The position numbers and the translations under genes are program-made. The notes below the pieces were generated by a model, which was given only the letters and a program-made list of their open reading frames with translations, was not told the origin of the DNA and searched no databases. 64,000 nt of DNA from Lingula anatina (taxonomy: Eukaryota; Brachiopoda; Lingulata; Lingulida; Lingulidae). The stretch's first letter is position 1; each line of letters begins with the position of its first letter. The stretch spans positions 36,787 through 100,786 of the forward strand of contig NW_019776123.1 of the NCBI RefSeq assembly GCF_001039355.2, given 5' to 3'. Shown piece after piece: positions 36,162 through 48,015 of the stretch.

Positions 36162-36248
36162 ATCCTTCGTGTTCTTTGACGTCACCAATTGGTGTGCACA
36201 TGCGCTCATTAGTTAAACCGCCGCCATATTTGTAGACAAACAAGCATC
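36162..36248 (+). repeat. Transposon left terminal inverted repeat
   Basis: 87 bases with ATCCTTCGT at the edge, TGACGTCA at 36177-36184, CCGCCATATTTGTAGACA and GCATC. It is also the likely promoter region of the YqaJ gene, whose ATG is 80 bases further in. Confidence 0.7.
36177..36184. promoter_or_regulatory. CRE-like site TGACGTCA, left end
   Basis: Palindromic CREB/ATF consensus about 145 bases upstream of the YqaJ gene's ATG, conserved at the same place in the right end. Function inferred only. Confidence 0.45.
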
Positions 36249-36327
36249 AGTCGTTCATTGATTTTCTGTTTATTTGTTACTGTTTTACATTGTTGTTATA
36301 GTTGATTGTTTAGTGGACGTTGTTGTT

Positions 36328-38779
36328 ATGTCGAGCTTGTACAGGGATTCTCTGGAATCGGATGTACAGCGCCGCTATGACGAGAAAATTAGGGATATCG
36401 GCGGATTGGATCCATATTGCATTGCAAAGAAAGACCTAGACAAAGACAAGAAATCCTGGCCTCATGTAACCACCGTTGATCTAGTGGACTTTTTGATATT
36501 TAGGAAGTCTTACTATACAACAGATGAACTCCGAAGCTACAAATCTCTGGAGGCATATAAACTTTTCCAGGACGGATGGATCAAGGAAATCCTGCACAAA
36601 GAAATCAACTCATTTCATCTCCTCAAAGCTAAGGTAAGCAAAACTGTCCATATGTTAACCTAGTAAAAGTATGTAAAGGGATTTTATTGGACTTGAATAG
36701 GTGGTTGAATAATGGTTTGTCACATGCAGTACAGACTAGTAGTCTTGCATTTTATGTAACACTGACAAAATTCTTGTTAGAGAACCAAGAAGTTGACACA
36801 GAAAATGAAATTTTCTTTATTTCTCACATTTGTTAACAATCGCCTCCAACTTAAGAATATCATTAGCGAAAATAACCTTTGCTGGGTTGGATGATCATTT
36901 GGACAAGTTACATAGCCTTCATGGAAAGCAAGCATGATGTATTTAAACAATTTATTAATATGGAAGACTTTAATGTATACTTTCAAAGGTGTTTTGCATA
37001 TATTCAAGCACTCGGATTAATAAATTATGATATCCCAAATTTAAGGTTTAATTTAGATTTTTAGTTGAATGAAATACTTTTTGATATTTTAGGTCTATCA
37101 TTCAATGCGTATCAGGGAGAAACCGTTGGAGCCCTGGGTGATTGTTAGCAACAAAGGGGACATAAGGAGTGGTCACTGCACCTGCATGGCTGGACTGGGG
37201 GAAGCCTGTAGCCATATAGCCACTTTGTTGTTTGCAGCAGAAACTTGGACAAAAATCAGACAAGAGGCATCAGTTACAGACGTGCCTGCCTACTGGATGA
37301 TGCCGTCGTCAACTCAGGTACAGTGTGAAATAGAAAATTATGTGAATATATATATATATATATATAAATGGATTTTTGATATGTAGGATTTCAATCAATA
37401 CTTTTGATATGAGTTTTACAAGTATTGTTTAGATTAATCACACAGCAAAACTTATTCATAATTAATCTGTACATGTATAAGTAATTTTGGATATAATCTT
37501 GTTATGATAAATGTTTGGATATGTAAAAGAAATAACACACTAATTCAATATAACAAAAATATTTAGAGAAACTTGTCACTTCTTTATATTTTTTGTTTTA
37601 ATTCCTTATTTTTACTTTTAGTTGGAGCACCCACACAAACGGATAAGGAATATAGACTTTCAGTCAGCGTCCAAAAAAAGGAAAACCAGCGAAACTTGCA
37701 CAAATGAGCCCAACATGAACAACTTCTCTTCTCCAACTAAACAGGAGATGGCAAGTGCATACCAGCGCCTGCACCGAAATGGAAAAGGGGCTGCAGTTTT
37801 AGCAACCACAGAAGGATATGCTCAACACTTTGAGCCCAAGACAGTTACAGGAGACTGGCCCATTGACATGAAAACTGTCCATAATGAAGACCTCCTAGAT
37901 GCCGAATTAGATGATGTGTTGACACATGTAGATAGCATAGACATTAGTGTCACTTCAGCTCAAGCTGCATTCGTAGAGGCAGAGACACGCAAACAGGCCA
38001 GGTCTAAAAAGTGGCTGAAATACAGGGTTGGCCGCATCACAGCCTCCAAGACTTATCAAGTGACTCACACCAGCACTGAAACACCATCAAAGTCGATTTA
38101 CAAGTCTATCTGCCAGCCATTGCAGGTCAGCAGTGCAGCACTGGAGTGGGGAAAGAAGAAGGAGCCGGTAGCTAAGAAAGATTATCTCAGTTTGGCACGG
38201 AATAACCACCAGGGTTTTTCAATGCTGGAAAGTGGTCTTTTGCTGAACCCGGACCATCCAGAATTTGGAGCGTCTCCAGACGGCCTCATCAACTGTTCTT
38301 GCTGCGGCTCTGGGGTGTTAGAAATTAAATGCCCCTACAACATGAGGGACAGCGGTACTATTGAAATGCCTTATTTGGTAAATGGAAAATTGAAAAGGGA
38401 ATCTGGATATTATTATCAAGTACAGACACAGTTGTTCATGGCAGACCGCCAGTATTGTGATTTTTTTGTATGGAGCCCTTTTGCCCATCATCTGGAAAGA
38501 ATTTACCAAGATAAAGAACTGTGGTCCATCATCTGTCATAAGGGGCAGGAATTTCATAGAAATGTTATTATGCCAGAGTTGGTATGTGGGTTTTTTTCCC
38601 GCAGGATATCCACCAAGGAATTGCCCACATATTGTGTTTGTGGTGGTGTCGATGATGGCCGTCGAATGATAGCCTGTGATGATGACAGTTGTGACATTGT
38701 TTGGTACCACATGTCATGTATAAATATGAAAAGGGCCCCTGGAAAGGGGAAGAAATGGTTTTGCAGCAAATGCACTTAG
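36328..38779 (+). CDS. SWIM zinc finger - YqaJ nuclease - PHD finger protein of the transposon
   Basis: Three phase-0 exons (36328-36633, 37093-37317, 37622-38779) encode 562 residues. The ATG of MSSLYRDSLESDVQ is chosen because it follows the terminal repeat. An in-frame ATG/TTG further up would add a hydrophobic stretch. The middle exon has a SWIM finger, C-T-C-M-A-G-L-G-E-A-C-S-H. The last exon has a YqaJ/lambda-exonuclease-like fold with the expected acidic residues: KYRVGRITASKTYQ, LEWGKKKEPVAKKDY, FGASPDGLI, GVLEIKCPY and YYYQVQTQLF. The C-terminus is a PHD finger (CVCGGVDDG, ACDDDSC, WYHMSC, WFCSKC). It probably acts as the DNA-cutting or end-processing partner of the transposase, with the PHD possibly directing it to chromatin (inference). 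AATAAA follows the stop by 8 bases. Confidence 0.88.
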
Positions 38780-38787
38780 GAATCCCA

Positions 38788-38793
38788 AATAAA
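38788..38793 (+). promoter_or_regulatory. Polyadenylation signal AATAAA
   Basis: Canonical hexamer 8 bases after the TAG of the YqaJ gene. A second CAATAAAC lies near 39195 at the end of the repeated 3' region. Confidence 0.5.
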
Positions 38794-38814
38794 ATTGTCA
38801 TTATTTTCCCAACT

Positions 38815-39205
38815 CTGAATGTATAACAGTATCAGTCTCAACATGGGTGTCTCATTTTGTTGTGATGTAGTGTGCAATAATTATTGTTTATTAGGTTGCC
38901 ATAAAAGAGTGGTGCTATATTTAATTTTTGTGCCTTTTTGTATATAAGATGACCATTTTCCCAATGTTTTTTCTTTCTTATTCCAAATATATAACAGTAT
39001 CAGAATACAGTATCAGTCTCAACATGGGTGTCTCATGTCGTTGTCATGAAGGGTACCATAATTGTTTCTGAGGTTGCCATAAAGGAATGGTGCTAAATTT
39101 TATATTTATATAATTTTTTCCAGTATGTTTTTTTCTAATTCTTATTGTATAAGAGGGTCAGAATACAGTCTCATGTCATTGTGATGAAGGGTGCAATAAA
39201 CGTTT
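38815..39205. repeat. Direct repeats about 180 bp in the 3' region of the YqaJ gene
   Basis: AACAGTATCAGTCTCAACAT and GGGTGTCTCAT recur near 38827 and 39013. GGTTGCCATAAA recurs near 38894 and 39073. A third partial unit (ACAGTCTCATGTCATTGTGA) is near 39164. The repeats lie between the two convergent transposon genes. Confidence 0.7.
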
Positions 39206-39803
39206 CATTTATATCGATTTTGAAAAGTGACTGGGCTTCATATTTTTTAAAAAAAGCTATCTGAAAGCTGACCGTCCTTAAAAGTAAACTATTCATAGAA
39301 AACTGCTTGCAATATCACTGGAGGCTTAATTAGACTTGAGGCATAATGCAATTTATAACATATTTATTGATCAATATGTAAGATAACTTCCAACAGATAT
39401 ATCACTCAAACTGTTAACATACCATAATTTAACCCCCCCTCACCAAAAAAAAAAAAAAAAAAAAAAAAACTTCAGAGAGCAAATTACTTGCAACATCAGC
39501 ATCATTATCAATATCCTATGCAGATCATTACTGGCATGTTATAGCTCGTCAAGATTGTTCACACTTGATTTTACTTTTCTCTGTATAACCACTTGAATGG
39601 CTTTATTCACTTACTATCCCGCATATGATTATACCAAATACTATTGTAACAAAAGTATGTTTCAACAAAACCGATCAGGTATACAGTAAACATGTTCATC
39701 CGCATGAATGCCTGGGATTGTCTTAATCTAACTTACATTCATACTTAATTGCATTTGAAACAAATATATTTTGTAAAACACTGCTGAATCATATAATTGT
39801 CTA

Positions 39804-41619
39804 CTAATCAAAGGGCACCACTGATGGACACAGGTTCGTGAGGAAACAGCAGACATGTACAATCTTATCAATAGTCGGAACAGTTTCTCCATTTCTAAGT
39901 TTCAAGAAGTCAATTGGTATTGTACCATCTAAGATGCCAAATTTGCGACATACAAGACCAATTACTCTTTCCACATGTATACGAACGTTTGCAATTTTGC
40001 GTGTTCCTTCTACATCCATGGGGTGTAGCTGAGACTTTCCTTTGGTAAAAGCTGGAATGGCCAATTCAGCTTGATAGAAGTTAACACTTTCTTCAATAGT
40101 AAAACCTCGATCTACCATTACTATGTCACCTGGCAAAAGATTCTCCAAAATCCCAGATTCTTCAGTGATGTGCTTATCTGATGTGCGCCCACCCCAACCC
40201 TCAGAAATAAAAGTAATGACACCCTGCGGGGCAATGCCAATCAGATACTTTACTGAGTGGTAGTGCTTATAGTTTGAATATGTGTACACTTTGCTGAGGG
40301 GGGCACTGGGTTTTTCTATTTTCAGCTCAAAACAATCCAAAATTACTGCAACTTTCGTTCCAAATTCTTTCCTGAACGACATTGGCATTGATATTCTTAA
40401 ACTTTCTCTTTCTGGCCATTTCACAAAAAAACTTAATCTTACATACAAAAGATCAAGGGCAGAATGAAAACATTTTTGAACTGTAGATAATGATACATTA
40501 AGTTGGTAAGCTATGTCTTGAAAGCAATAATTCAACCTGAGCTTAATCATGCATAACATGAACTGATTTTCCTTTGAAAGACATTTTGAAGAATTACTCA
40601 TCTGGTTTTCAATCAAGTCAAATGCCACTTTTAAAGTTTCTAAATCAGGCAGTCCTGTATAGAAAGATACCTTTTTGTCATCATTTTCAAAAGCAGAAAA
40701 ACTATAAAGACCCTCTCTTGAAAATGCATGCTTTTTGAAAGCGCTGGCCTCTAATACGCGTGCCTTGTTGTCATTTTCAATTTTATCAATATATTCTGAT
40801 GTCAACTCTGTTTGAGTCCCTGCCTCAGATGTAGATATGAAACTGTCAGTTTGAGTCCCTCTTTCACAAGTAGTGAACACTGGTTCCTCAGGTGCTTCCA
40901 GACTGTCTGTTACCTGTGAGGCATGTGAAATCATTGCACTGTCATGTTCATGGATGATGTTTGCAGCAGCAAGGCGTGGGTTTTTAAGTGTCAACAGTGA
41001 TGAGATGGCATCTGACACTTTCCTTTTACCTTCACGTTGCTTAGCACGATGGTACCTTGCATTTGATGGCTCTGGCTTTGTATTTGAGTGACCCAAAGCA
41101 ATTGTTGGCAGCCATGATGGGCTATTCCTGTCGTGAAGATATGCATTTTCACCTATAAATAACAACAAATACAACTGCAGACAGATGAACTATGAACCAT
41201 ATATGCACTGATAACACATTAGCATAATAAACAGTAAATCTACAAAGCCATTTTGAAGAGATATTACTGCTTCCTTACTGTACATAAATTGAAGCAGGGT
41301 GAGAAAAAATGAATGAACAAGTGTAAAACATCTTTAGTGTATAACCTATTTTGCTTCAGTGATCAGATGGTATATAACAATGAGCTAAAGACCTACCTCC
41401 AACAAAGTGTTTTGAACAAACGCGTGTTCTATCCCATTTCTCCTCTGAGGTAATATCTTTCCGACGGATAGCTGCTTTCCATAGTCGTCTACGTTCTTCC
41501 GATAATTTCTTTGTTTCTTCCCCTTGACCTAAAATAACTTTCGGTACCTTAAAATATCTAACATCCCTTTCTCTATCGCTGCGGTTGGAGCAACCAACAA
41601 TACCACAAATGACTGGCAT
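39804..41619 (-). CDS. THAP-domain DDE transposase of the transposon
   Basis: Two exons, 41619-41397 and 41152-39804, joined in phase 1, give 523 residues. The N-terminus is a THAP zinc finger (CGIVGCSNRSDRERDVRYFKVP, split here as CGIVGCSNRS and VRYFKVP; later RLWKAAIRR and RVCSKHF), a DNA-binding module of the C2CH type. A helix-turn-helix follows (FQDIAYQLNVSLSTVQKCF). The DDE_Tnp_4-type core shows the acidic triad: KVAVILDCFELKIEKPS, DIVMVDRGFTIEES and RIHVERVIG. The frame is complete with no stop. It should recognise the terminal repeats and catalyse cut-and-paste movement (family knowledge). The 244-base intron lies just after the THAP domain. Confidence 0.88.
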
Positions 41620-41657
41620 TCTAACTTTAAAATGAACTGAAAGAGGCTCGTGCTTTT

Positions 41658-41738
41658 GATGCTGTCTACAAAAATGGCGGAACGCAATTTATTTACAGTC
41701 CCGCACTCACGGAATGACGTCACGGAAATACGAAGGAT
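41658..41738 (-). repeat. Transposon right terminal inverted repeat
   Basis: Inverted match to 36162-36248: the edge ATCCTTCGT, TGACGTCA at 41715-41722, CCGCCATTTTTGTAGACA and GCATC, read on the minus strand. It is also the likely promoter of the transposase, whose ATG is 38 bases further in. Confidence 0.7.
41715..41722. promoter_or_regulatory. CRE-like site TGACGTCA, right end
   Basis: Same palindrome and position as in the left end, about 95 bases upstream of the transposase ATG. It may drive host-factor-dependent expression of both transposon genes (inference). Confidence 0.45.
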
Positions 41739-43218
41739 ATGCATAAACGAAGCAACAGATCTGGGTCACGTGGTACTGTGACGACAATCCCGATAAAGGG
41801 CTATGAGACTCGACTGAGCTGCATATGGTGCATACAGACGGAGAAGTTAAAGAAAGTTGTGTTGAACGGAGTTGAGGAGTTCGTTATGCCTCGGTGTGCT
41901 GCCGTGGGATTCACCAAAATTGCAGCTCTCGTTGACAATCTTTCTTTGTCTGTGACGGTCTTCCGTNAGCAAATCCTTTAAATATATATATATACATGTA
42001 TATAACTTTTAGGCAGAAAAGTGAAACTGTGCGAAAAGATCGTGCACATATTGAAGTTAAAGTCCAGCAGATTTCTTGAAATTTGATGGACCTTTGTAGG
42101 ATTTAATAAAAAATTATGGCTTTTTTTATTTTATTTTATTTATTTAGACTTACCCTTCAAGAAATTGACGGAAAATAGCTCTTTTTCAAATTTGAATTGG
42201 CACTGTAGAAAACGTAGACTTTATTTATTTATTTATTTTATTTATTTATAATTTGTTTGTTTTTTTTTTTTTTGGGGGGGGGGGCTGTATAAAGCTTAAT
42301 CTTAGCCTATGTACTAATTTTAAACAGAGCAATACTACAGCTCTTAAACCCTTCTAGCATACAGTTCATGTACAATGTATATTTACTTTATGCAAAGGTA
42401 TCTTTGGAAGAGAACAGCTTATGAAATTATAATTAACAAATTGGTCAATTTATTTATTTAACCAGACATATGGTTAACAGAGTCGAGGTAAATGTATTTC
42501 AGCCGTGCATCCTTTGTCGTGTCCGACATAAAGATCGAAAAGATATTTTATGAGGTCATATTATGTTGTGGTCCAATAGTTCTCAAGTAATGTACGTTGC
42601 GGCCTCTTTGTATTGGTATAACTCTGAGGTAAAGAAATTAATTGTACAATTAATAAGTCATTAGTGCAGCATTGGATCCACGCAATAGTTATGAAATTAG
42701 ACTTGCACATAAAAAATTGACAGAATGAATAAGAAACAAAACTTGGTAAAAAGTATATTTTAAACAAAGTAAGACTGGGTTGCCATACCTAGATCGATCC
42801 ATCTGGATTGGTCTATCTCCCTGGGGAGTCTCCCTAAATTGCTAACAAATAACCGGCTTATATGTCTGTCACGCCTACTGAATCAACTACACAGTAGGAG
42901 GTAAGGATAATTACCCCTCACATACAAGGCGCAACAGACATTTAAGCGGTCAAGTTGACAGCAATTTAGTGAGACTCCCCAGGGAGATAGATCGATCCAA
43001 ATATCTGTGAGAATGGTCTCTAAGAAAAAGTGTGGAAAATATAGGCTTATAGGCCTATATTGTTAGCTAAAAATAAAATCTGTTTTAATACTTAAATTTA
43101 AATTTCTGTCTCTCTGTCTTATTTAAATGGAATAAATACATGTAAACCATATATTCAATATTTTGCTGTTTGATGTTATGACTATAAATATATCCTATGT
43201 TTCAAAAGTTTTCCCCCA

Positions 43219-43253
<35 letters not shown>

Positions 43254-44104
43254 ACCATGCGATTGCGATAGATGTGAACAGTGAAGGCGTAAAGTCGCCG
43301 AGAGGACGCAGACTCGCTTTAGGAGAAACCGGCAATCCAGGTCAGAAAATGGCGGAAACGGCAAATCAGGACACAGGCAAATCAGGACAGTTGTTAATAG
43401 ATGGCGCAGCAGTAGAACATCAACAATACAAGAATTTGCACGAGGGATTTTGCTTTTAATTAAATAATAGGTGAACCTTTTCTAGAAATTGATTCACTTT
43501 AGCATTAAGTATCTTAATTTGATATACACCCAATTAATATGCCAATTTAATTTCAGTTGAGTAGGCCTACTGCACCCTGAGCTTCAGAGATAACTTGACA
43601 CTAACCTCTTCACTATAGCCTATCTTCATCGTGTCAAGTTACCTCTGACCACATTCGATTGCCTCCGCCACGGTCGACGTTAGTTCCAAGACTCAAGTCT
43701 AAGGTCCACCGCGCACTTGCAAATGCGCATGTGACGTCAGTCAATAACAAAAACAAATTTATCGCATGCTGTTGCATTGCTGTCTTCTCAGTTAAACTTC
43801 AAGTAAGAACTTTAGTTTTGCGGTTTTCTTCGTTTGATTTGAAATGACGATTTAAGTGTATATCTTGTAAGTTGAATGTCCTCTTATTTTTTATCTAATT
43901 TGAATAAAAGAACTATGTTTTGTCTTTAGTCAGTTTAATTTTGAACTTCATTTTTACCCGTCTCGTGAAAGCGATATATTCATTAGCGTTTTTGGTACGT
44001 ACTGTACAGTAGTAGTACACTGTGGTAATACATGTGCCTCTCACAATAGTCATGGTGGTGCAAATGTCCGTCTAATTAAACATTTTGACGAAGTACAAAA
44101 TCAC

Positions 44105-44137
<33 letters not shown>

Positions 44138-47100
44138 CTTGACTAGAATAAAAAAAATTTAGAGGCAGGTTAATTGTTTATTTTCTCTCTTTAAAAACAC
44201 ACATTTATTTTAAAAGTATTATATTGTCATATTTTAAAAGTCACACTAAGCTAGCCCAGAAGGCAAAATTAAAAAATATTATTAGATTTTTTTTATGTCC
44301 CTTGGTATTCCTCTTCTTCTTCTTATAATATTATTATACCAGTAATTCAAGCTGTAATTTTTATATCTAAATCATTCCTATTGAAAAAAAAAAAATAAAT
44401 ATCATGATTGTTGTATTCTAACCAATGCATGACTTCCATTTGGATATACCATAGTGTTCCCATCAAATGTTATGGTTGACATTAATTTTGCTAGTTAAGA
44501 AAAAAAGAATTTGTAGATTTTTTTCTTTTATTGGCATTAAAGACAATTATTATAAATTCAAGAAATTTGCCAAGAAACTCCCCTGGATCATTCAAGCTAT
44601 TTATTTGATATTTGGTGATCATTTCAGCATCTTTCCTTTCAGCATACTTTATGAATAATATGTTAGAAGTAATTGAAAGTTTAATGGTAAAATATTGGCT
44701 TAATTCTCGTTCAGCAGAATTGTCTCATTGTTTCTTGTGCATAGGACTACATTGTGGCGGCATTTGCATCAGGAAGGTATTCAACTCATTTGTTACACAA
44801 TCTGCATGGTGTAAGCACTCAGCATAGTTGGACCCCTTTGCAAATTTTGGACAAACGGTACCCTCTACCAGTGCGGCAGGTTATATAGGGAAATATGGAA
44901 AATCCACCCTGTGACCTTTGGCTAGTTGATAGTGAAGATATATATATGATTATATAATATATATATATTTGAAAGCGTATGTTTCATTTTGCAGAATGAT
45001 TGACCCCAAACCACATAATACAAGGATTTACAGTTTAGCCGTAGGATTATGTACAAAAAAATAAAAACAATTCTTATTCATGTGTACATTACAGAATACG
45101 TTACTCTTATTTCACCTACATGTACATGTATATACATTTCAGGTTTCAGGCCCTACATGTACAAGGTACTGGTACAGTACCTTTGGGTTTACAAAACTGC
45201 TGCAATAGTTGTGAAATATCATTCCTCTTCGTTTGTTGCAGGCCTACATTTTAGTCTTCAGTCATTAGCTTCATTCACAAGCTAAGATTCACTGCATGGA
45301 AAAATTCCTGATGAGGAATCTGCATCAGAAACATATTATTAATATTATCATTGATTAAAACGTGATACGACTTTGGCGTTACATTAATAAATATGAAATT
45401 TCATTGTAAACTGTTATTGCAAGTTTTAAAACGAAATTCAAAATGTGTAAATAATTTTAACATGGCCTGACAGTAGAAATAACTGAAAAAATAGAACCCA
45501 CAAGACATTTTTTCTCTCTCTTTCAGGGTATACTGTACAAATCTAGTTAGTACTTGAAATATTGGAACAATAATCTTTCCAACATCTCTTAATCAACCAA
45601 GGGAAAAAACCTTCGTAGAAATTAAAAAAAAAAATTATAGGTTCTTCTCTATTTGGGGGTCACCATGTAATACAACAATGACATTGATAGTGCTGATTAT
45701 AGAGATAGTACTAATTTTAGTACGTGTATTATGACATCTTTAAAATTGTGCTGATTATTAAGCGTGACTAACTTAAAATTCACACCAAAAGTTGAACACC
45801 ACAGATTTTGATTGGTATAACTGAGCAAGGGAACTATTGTATTTTTAGACAGCAAGATGACTATTTTGGTGGGTTGAATACAAGGTTTATTTATGTACTC
45901 TTGTTACACAGTTCTCAGATATAATTTTCTCCTTCTCTAAGTAGGTCTAAATGTGTCCTCCTCAGCAACTGTGCTCAACTTCTACTTGGCAGTTTCTTCC
46001 CTTTCAAGCTTAGTACCTTCAACTGCTTCCTTTACTCGTGTTCTTTCAACTGCCTCCTTCACTCAAATTCTCTCAACTGCCGGCTATGGTCAGTTCCTAT
46101 ATTTTTATCTATGTTACATGGAAGGTGGAGGCTGTCCAAATTTCTATTGGATAACACTAGTTTTGATGGACAGGTGCCTTTGGTCACCTGACTTGTTATT
46201 ACTTTAATTGTACTTAATTATGTCCGGTCTCCTTTACAAATGTGATAAAATACTTCAGGTTATCTATGATTTAGCAGGAGAGGACCACGTTTCTGACTTC
46301 CAGAAGTAGCAGAGTCCCTTGGCCTCTGTGAATTAGGAGGTCAATGTTAATTGACATTGGTAACACGAAAGTATTCCTCAACTCCTCCTCAGCGGTAGTT
46401 TTACTGCATCTGAGCCATCGGTAGCATGTCTGCTAACTTTGACAAACATCACTGAACATTTTGAATGATTCCCAGGCATGTTACAGACTCCATGTATTTC
46501 AGTGGGCATAAATTCTACATGACTGCAATGTTGAAATAATCCAAAACCAATATATAACTTGCATAAGGCAAAGTGTATAAGCAAATCAGATGAGAAAAAA
46601 CATTTTTTATTTGCACTGTTGAAAAAAATAAGAGGTTTGCAAACATGGATTGCATAAAACTGGAAAACTGTAACAACTTATTCATATGTTTGTGCATTTG
46701 ATTGTTTTTCTGTTGTAATAAAGATTTTTTTGCATTCGCACAAGTAGGCCACCCTNGAAGTCGCCTCCACTGCAGAAGGCCCCGGATGCCGTAAAAAAAA
46801 TCCCCATTACCTGTCACAAATAGTTGCTGTGAAACAGAAAGTTGTTTTGTTTTACCCTTCCGTGATGATGGTGAGTACACAGGTGGCGTCTACCCATCGC
46901 TTTTGACAAAACATACAACGTACCCGCAGTGCTAGTTGATATTTGTTAGATAACTTGTGTTTTCAGTTGTTTGTAACGTTAGAAGACTCAGGTTTAGGTC
47001 GACGAGGAGTTCGACCAGCGCTTCTTAGCTGGAAATACAGTATATGCGTACAAGTGAAACTAAGGTTTGGAATTCCAGGAAATAAGGAGTAATGTAGTAA

Positions 47101-48015
47101 ATAACAGAGACCCTACCGACCTACAATGTACGTACACGTAGGTCTCAGCCTAGCGTGGTAGGTCTTACCTTAATTTCTAGAGCCAGAACTAGCTACTGGG
47201 TATATATAGACGCGTAGTTTGAGTTCAGACAGTTGTTTAAACCCCTGTAACTGCAGGGCTTATGAACAGTTGGAGAATAAATTTGGGTCCACTCTCACAA
47301 ATATGTACATAACAAAACAACCCAGCGAAACTGCAATGTCAATCACTGGTGAAAGTGGGAAAGCTACAGCTAGGGGGCGATGGTGGACAGCAATATAATT
47401 TGCTTTCAAATCCGTCGCAAGCCCGGTGTAACAGCCGAGACAGCATGTTTAGGCCAGATCCCAATCTGGTCCACTTACTACCTGGCCTGGACCATATCCC
47501 AATTACATTTCATTCAACACACCTTTAAAAAAAATGGCATAATTACCGGTATATGCCTTGACCTATGACATCCCCTCTTTAATTACACGTGCCATACCAA
47601 CAAACTTTCAGCTCACCTGTAAAATACTTGGCCAGTTAACATGCACATTATGCCATTAACAAAGCATAGACCCAATTGGTCAGAAAAATATTATTAATTT
47701 TATTACTGTAAAAATGTTTTTTGCTGATTTAAAGACACTTCAAAGGCCAACTTACATTAGTTAGTCTCTTTTCTGCTTTTGTATAGTGTCTGCTGGTACA
47801 TTTTCACAGTAGAGGCAGCTATTAATGCTGAAACTGAAAACGTCATCTAATTTGGACACTGTGAAAGGCAGAAACCTTTTTTTAATGTGTGGTTTTTCCT
47901 CTTTATGTACTTAACCCAGCTGGTGGTACATATCCAGAGGGCAGTATTGCTTCTCTTATCTAGTCTTAGTAATTTTATGACTATTCTTAATTATTAAGTT
48001 TTTCACTATTTGAAG
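41739..48015. other. Region between transposon and first exon found of gene B; no gene confirmed
   Basis: Contains ATTT-rich low complexity (42120-42260), a foldback element (42805-42998), an A run (43218-43250), AT microsatellites (about 44108-44138 and 44940-44970) and a fragment of the TACCCTCTACCAG family (about 44861). An ATGGCGG in good context (43349) and a donor-like ATG|GTGAGT (about 46870) could belong to 5' exons of gene B, but no in-phase path was found. Confidence 0.45.
42805..42998. mobile_element. Foldback MITE
   Basis: The left arm (TCTATCTCCCTGGGGAGTCT, then CTAAATTGCT) is matched by an inverted right arm over 39 bases with 3 mismatches. More weakly, it extends inward to about 80 bases (TGTCTGT..GCGCC). 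The whole unit is 194 bases. Confidence 0.75.

Larger units (their letters stand above)
36162..41738. mobile_element. Intact two-gene DNA transposon, ISL2EU/IS4EU type
   Basis: A 5.58 kb unit with two convergent genes, a SWIM-YqaJ-PHD nuclease (plus) and a THAP-DDE transposase (minus), between imperfect inverted ends. Both ends start ATCCTTCGT, share TGACGTCA 15-16 bases in, and share CCGCCAT-TTTGTAGACA and GCATC further in. Transposons of this superfamily are known to pair a DDE transposase with a YqaJ-type nuclease, which supports the assignment. AT dinucleotides at both outer edges might be the target duplication. Both genes read without stops or frameshifts, so the copy may be recent or active. 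Confidence 0.8.

Noticed and set aside
38318-38801. Minus-strand open frames over the YqaJ-PHD exon
   Set aside because: Antisense shadows of a clearly coding plus-strand exon.
41739-41981. Open frame starting at the transposon's right edge
   Set aside because: It contains an N, lies outside the terminal repeat and shows no family similarity.
43274-43459. Short open frame with ATGGCGG in good start context (MAETANQDTGKSGQLL)
   Set aside because: It could be a 5' exon of gene B, but I found no convincing in-phase donor, and 4.5 kb separates it from the next exon.
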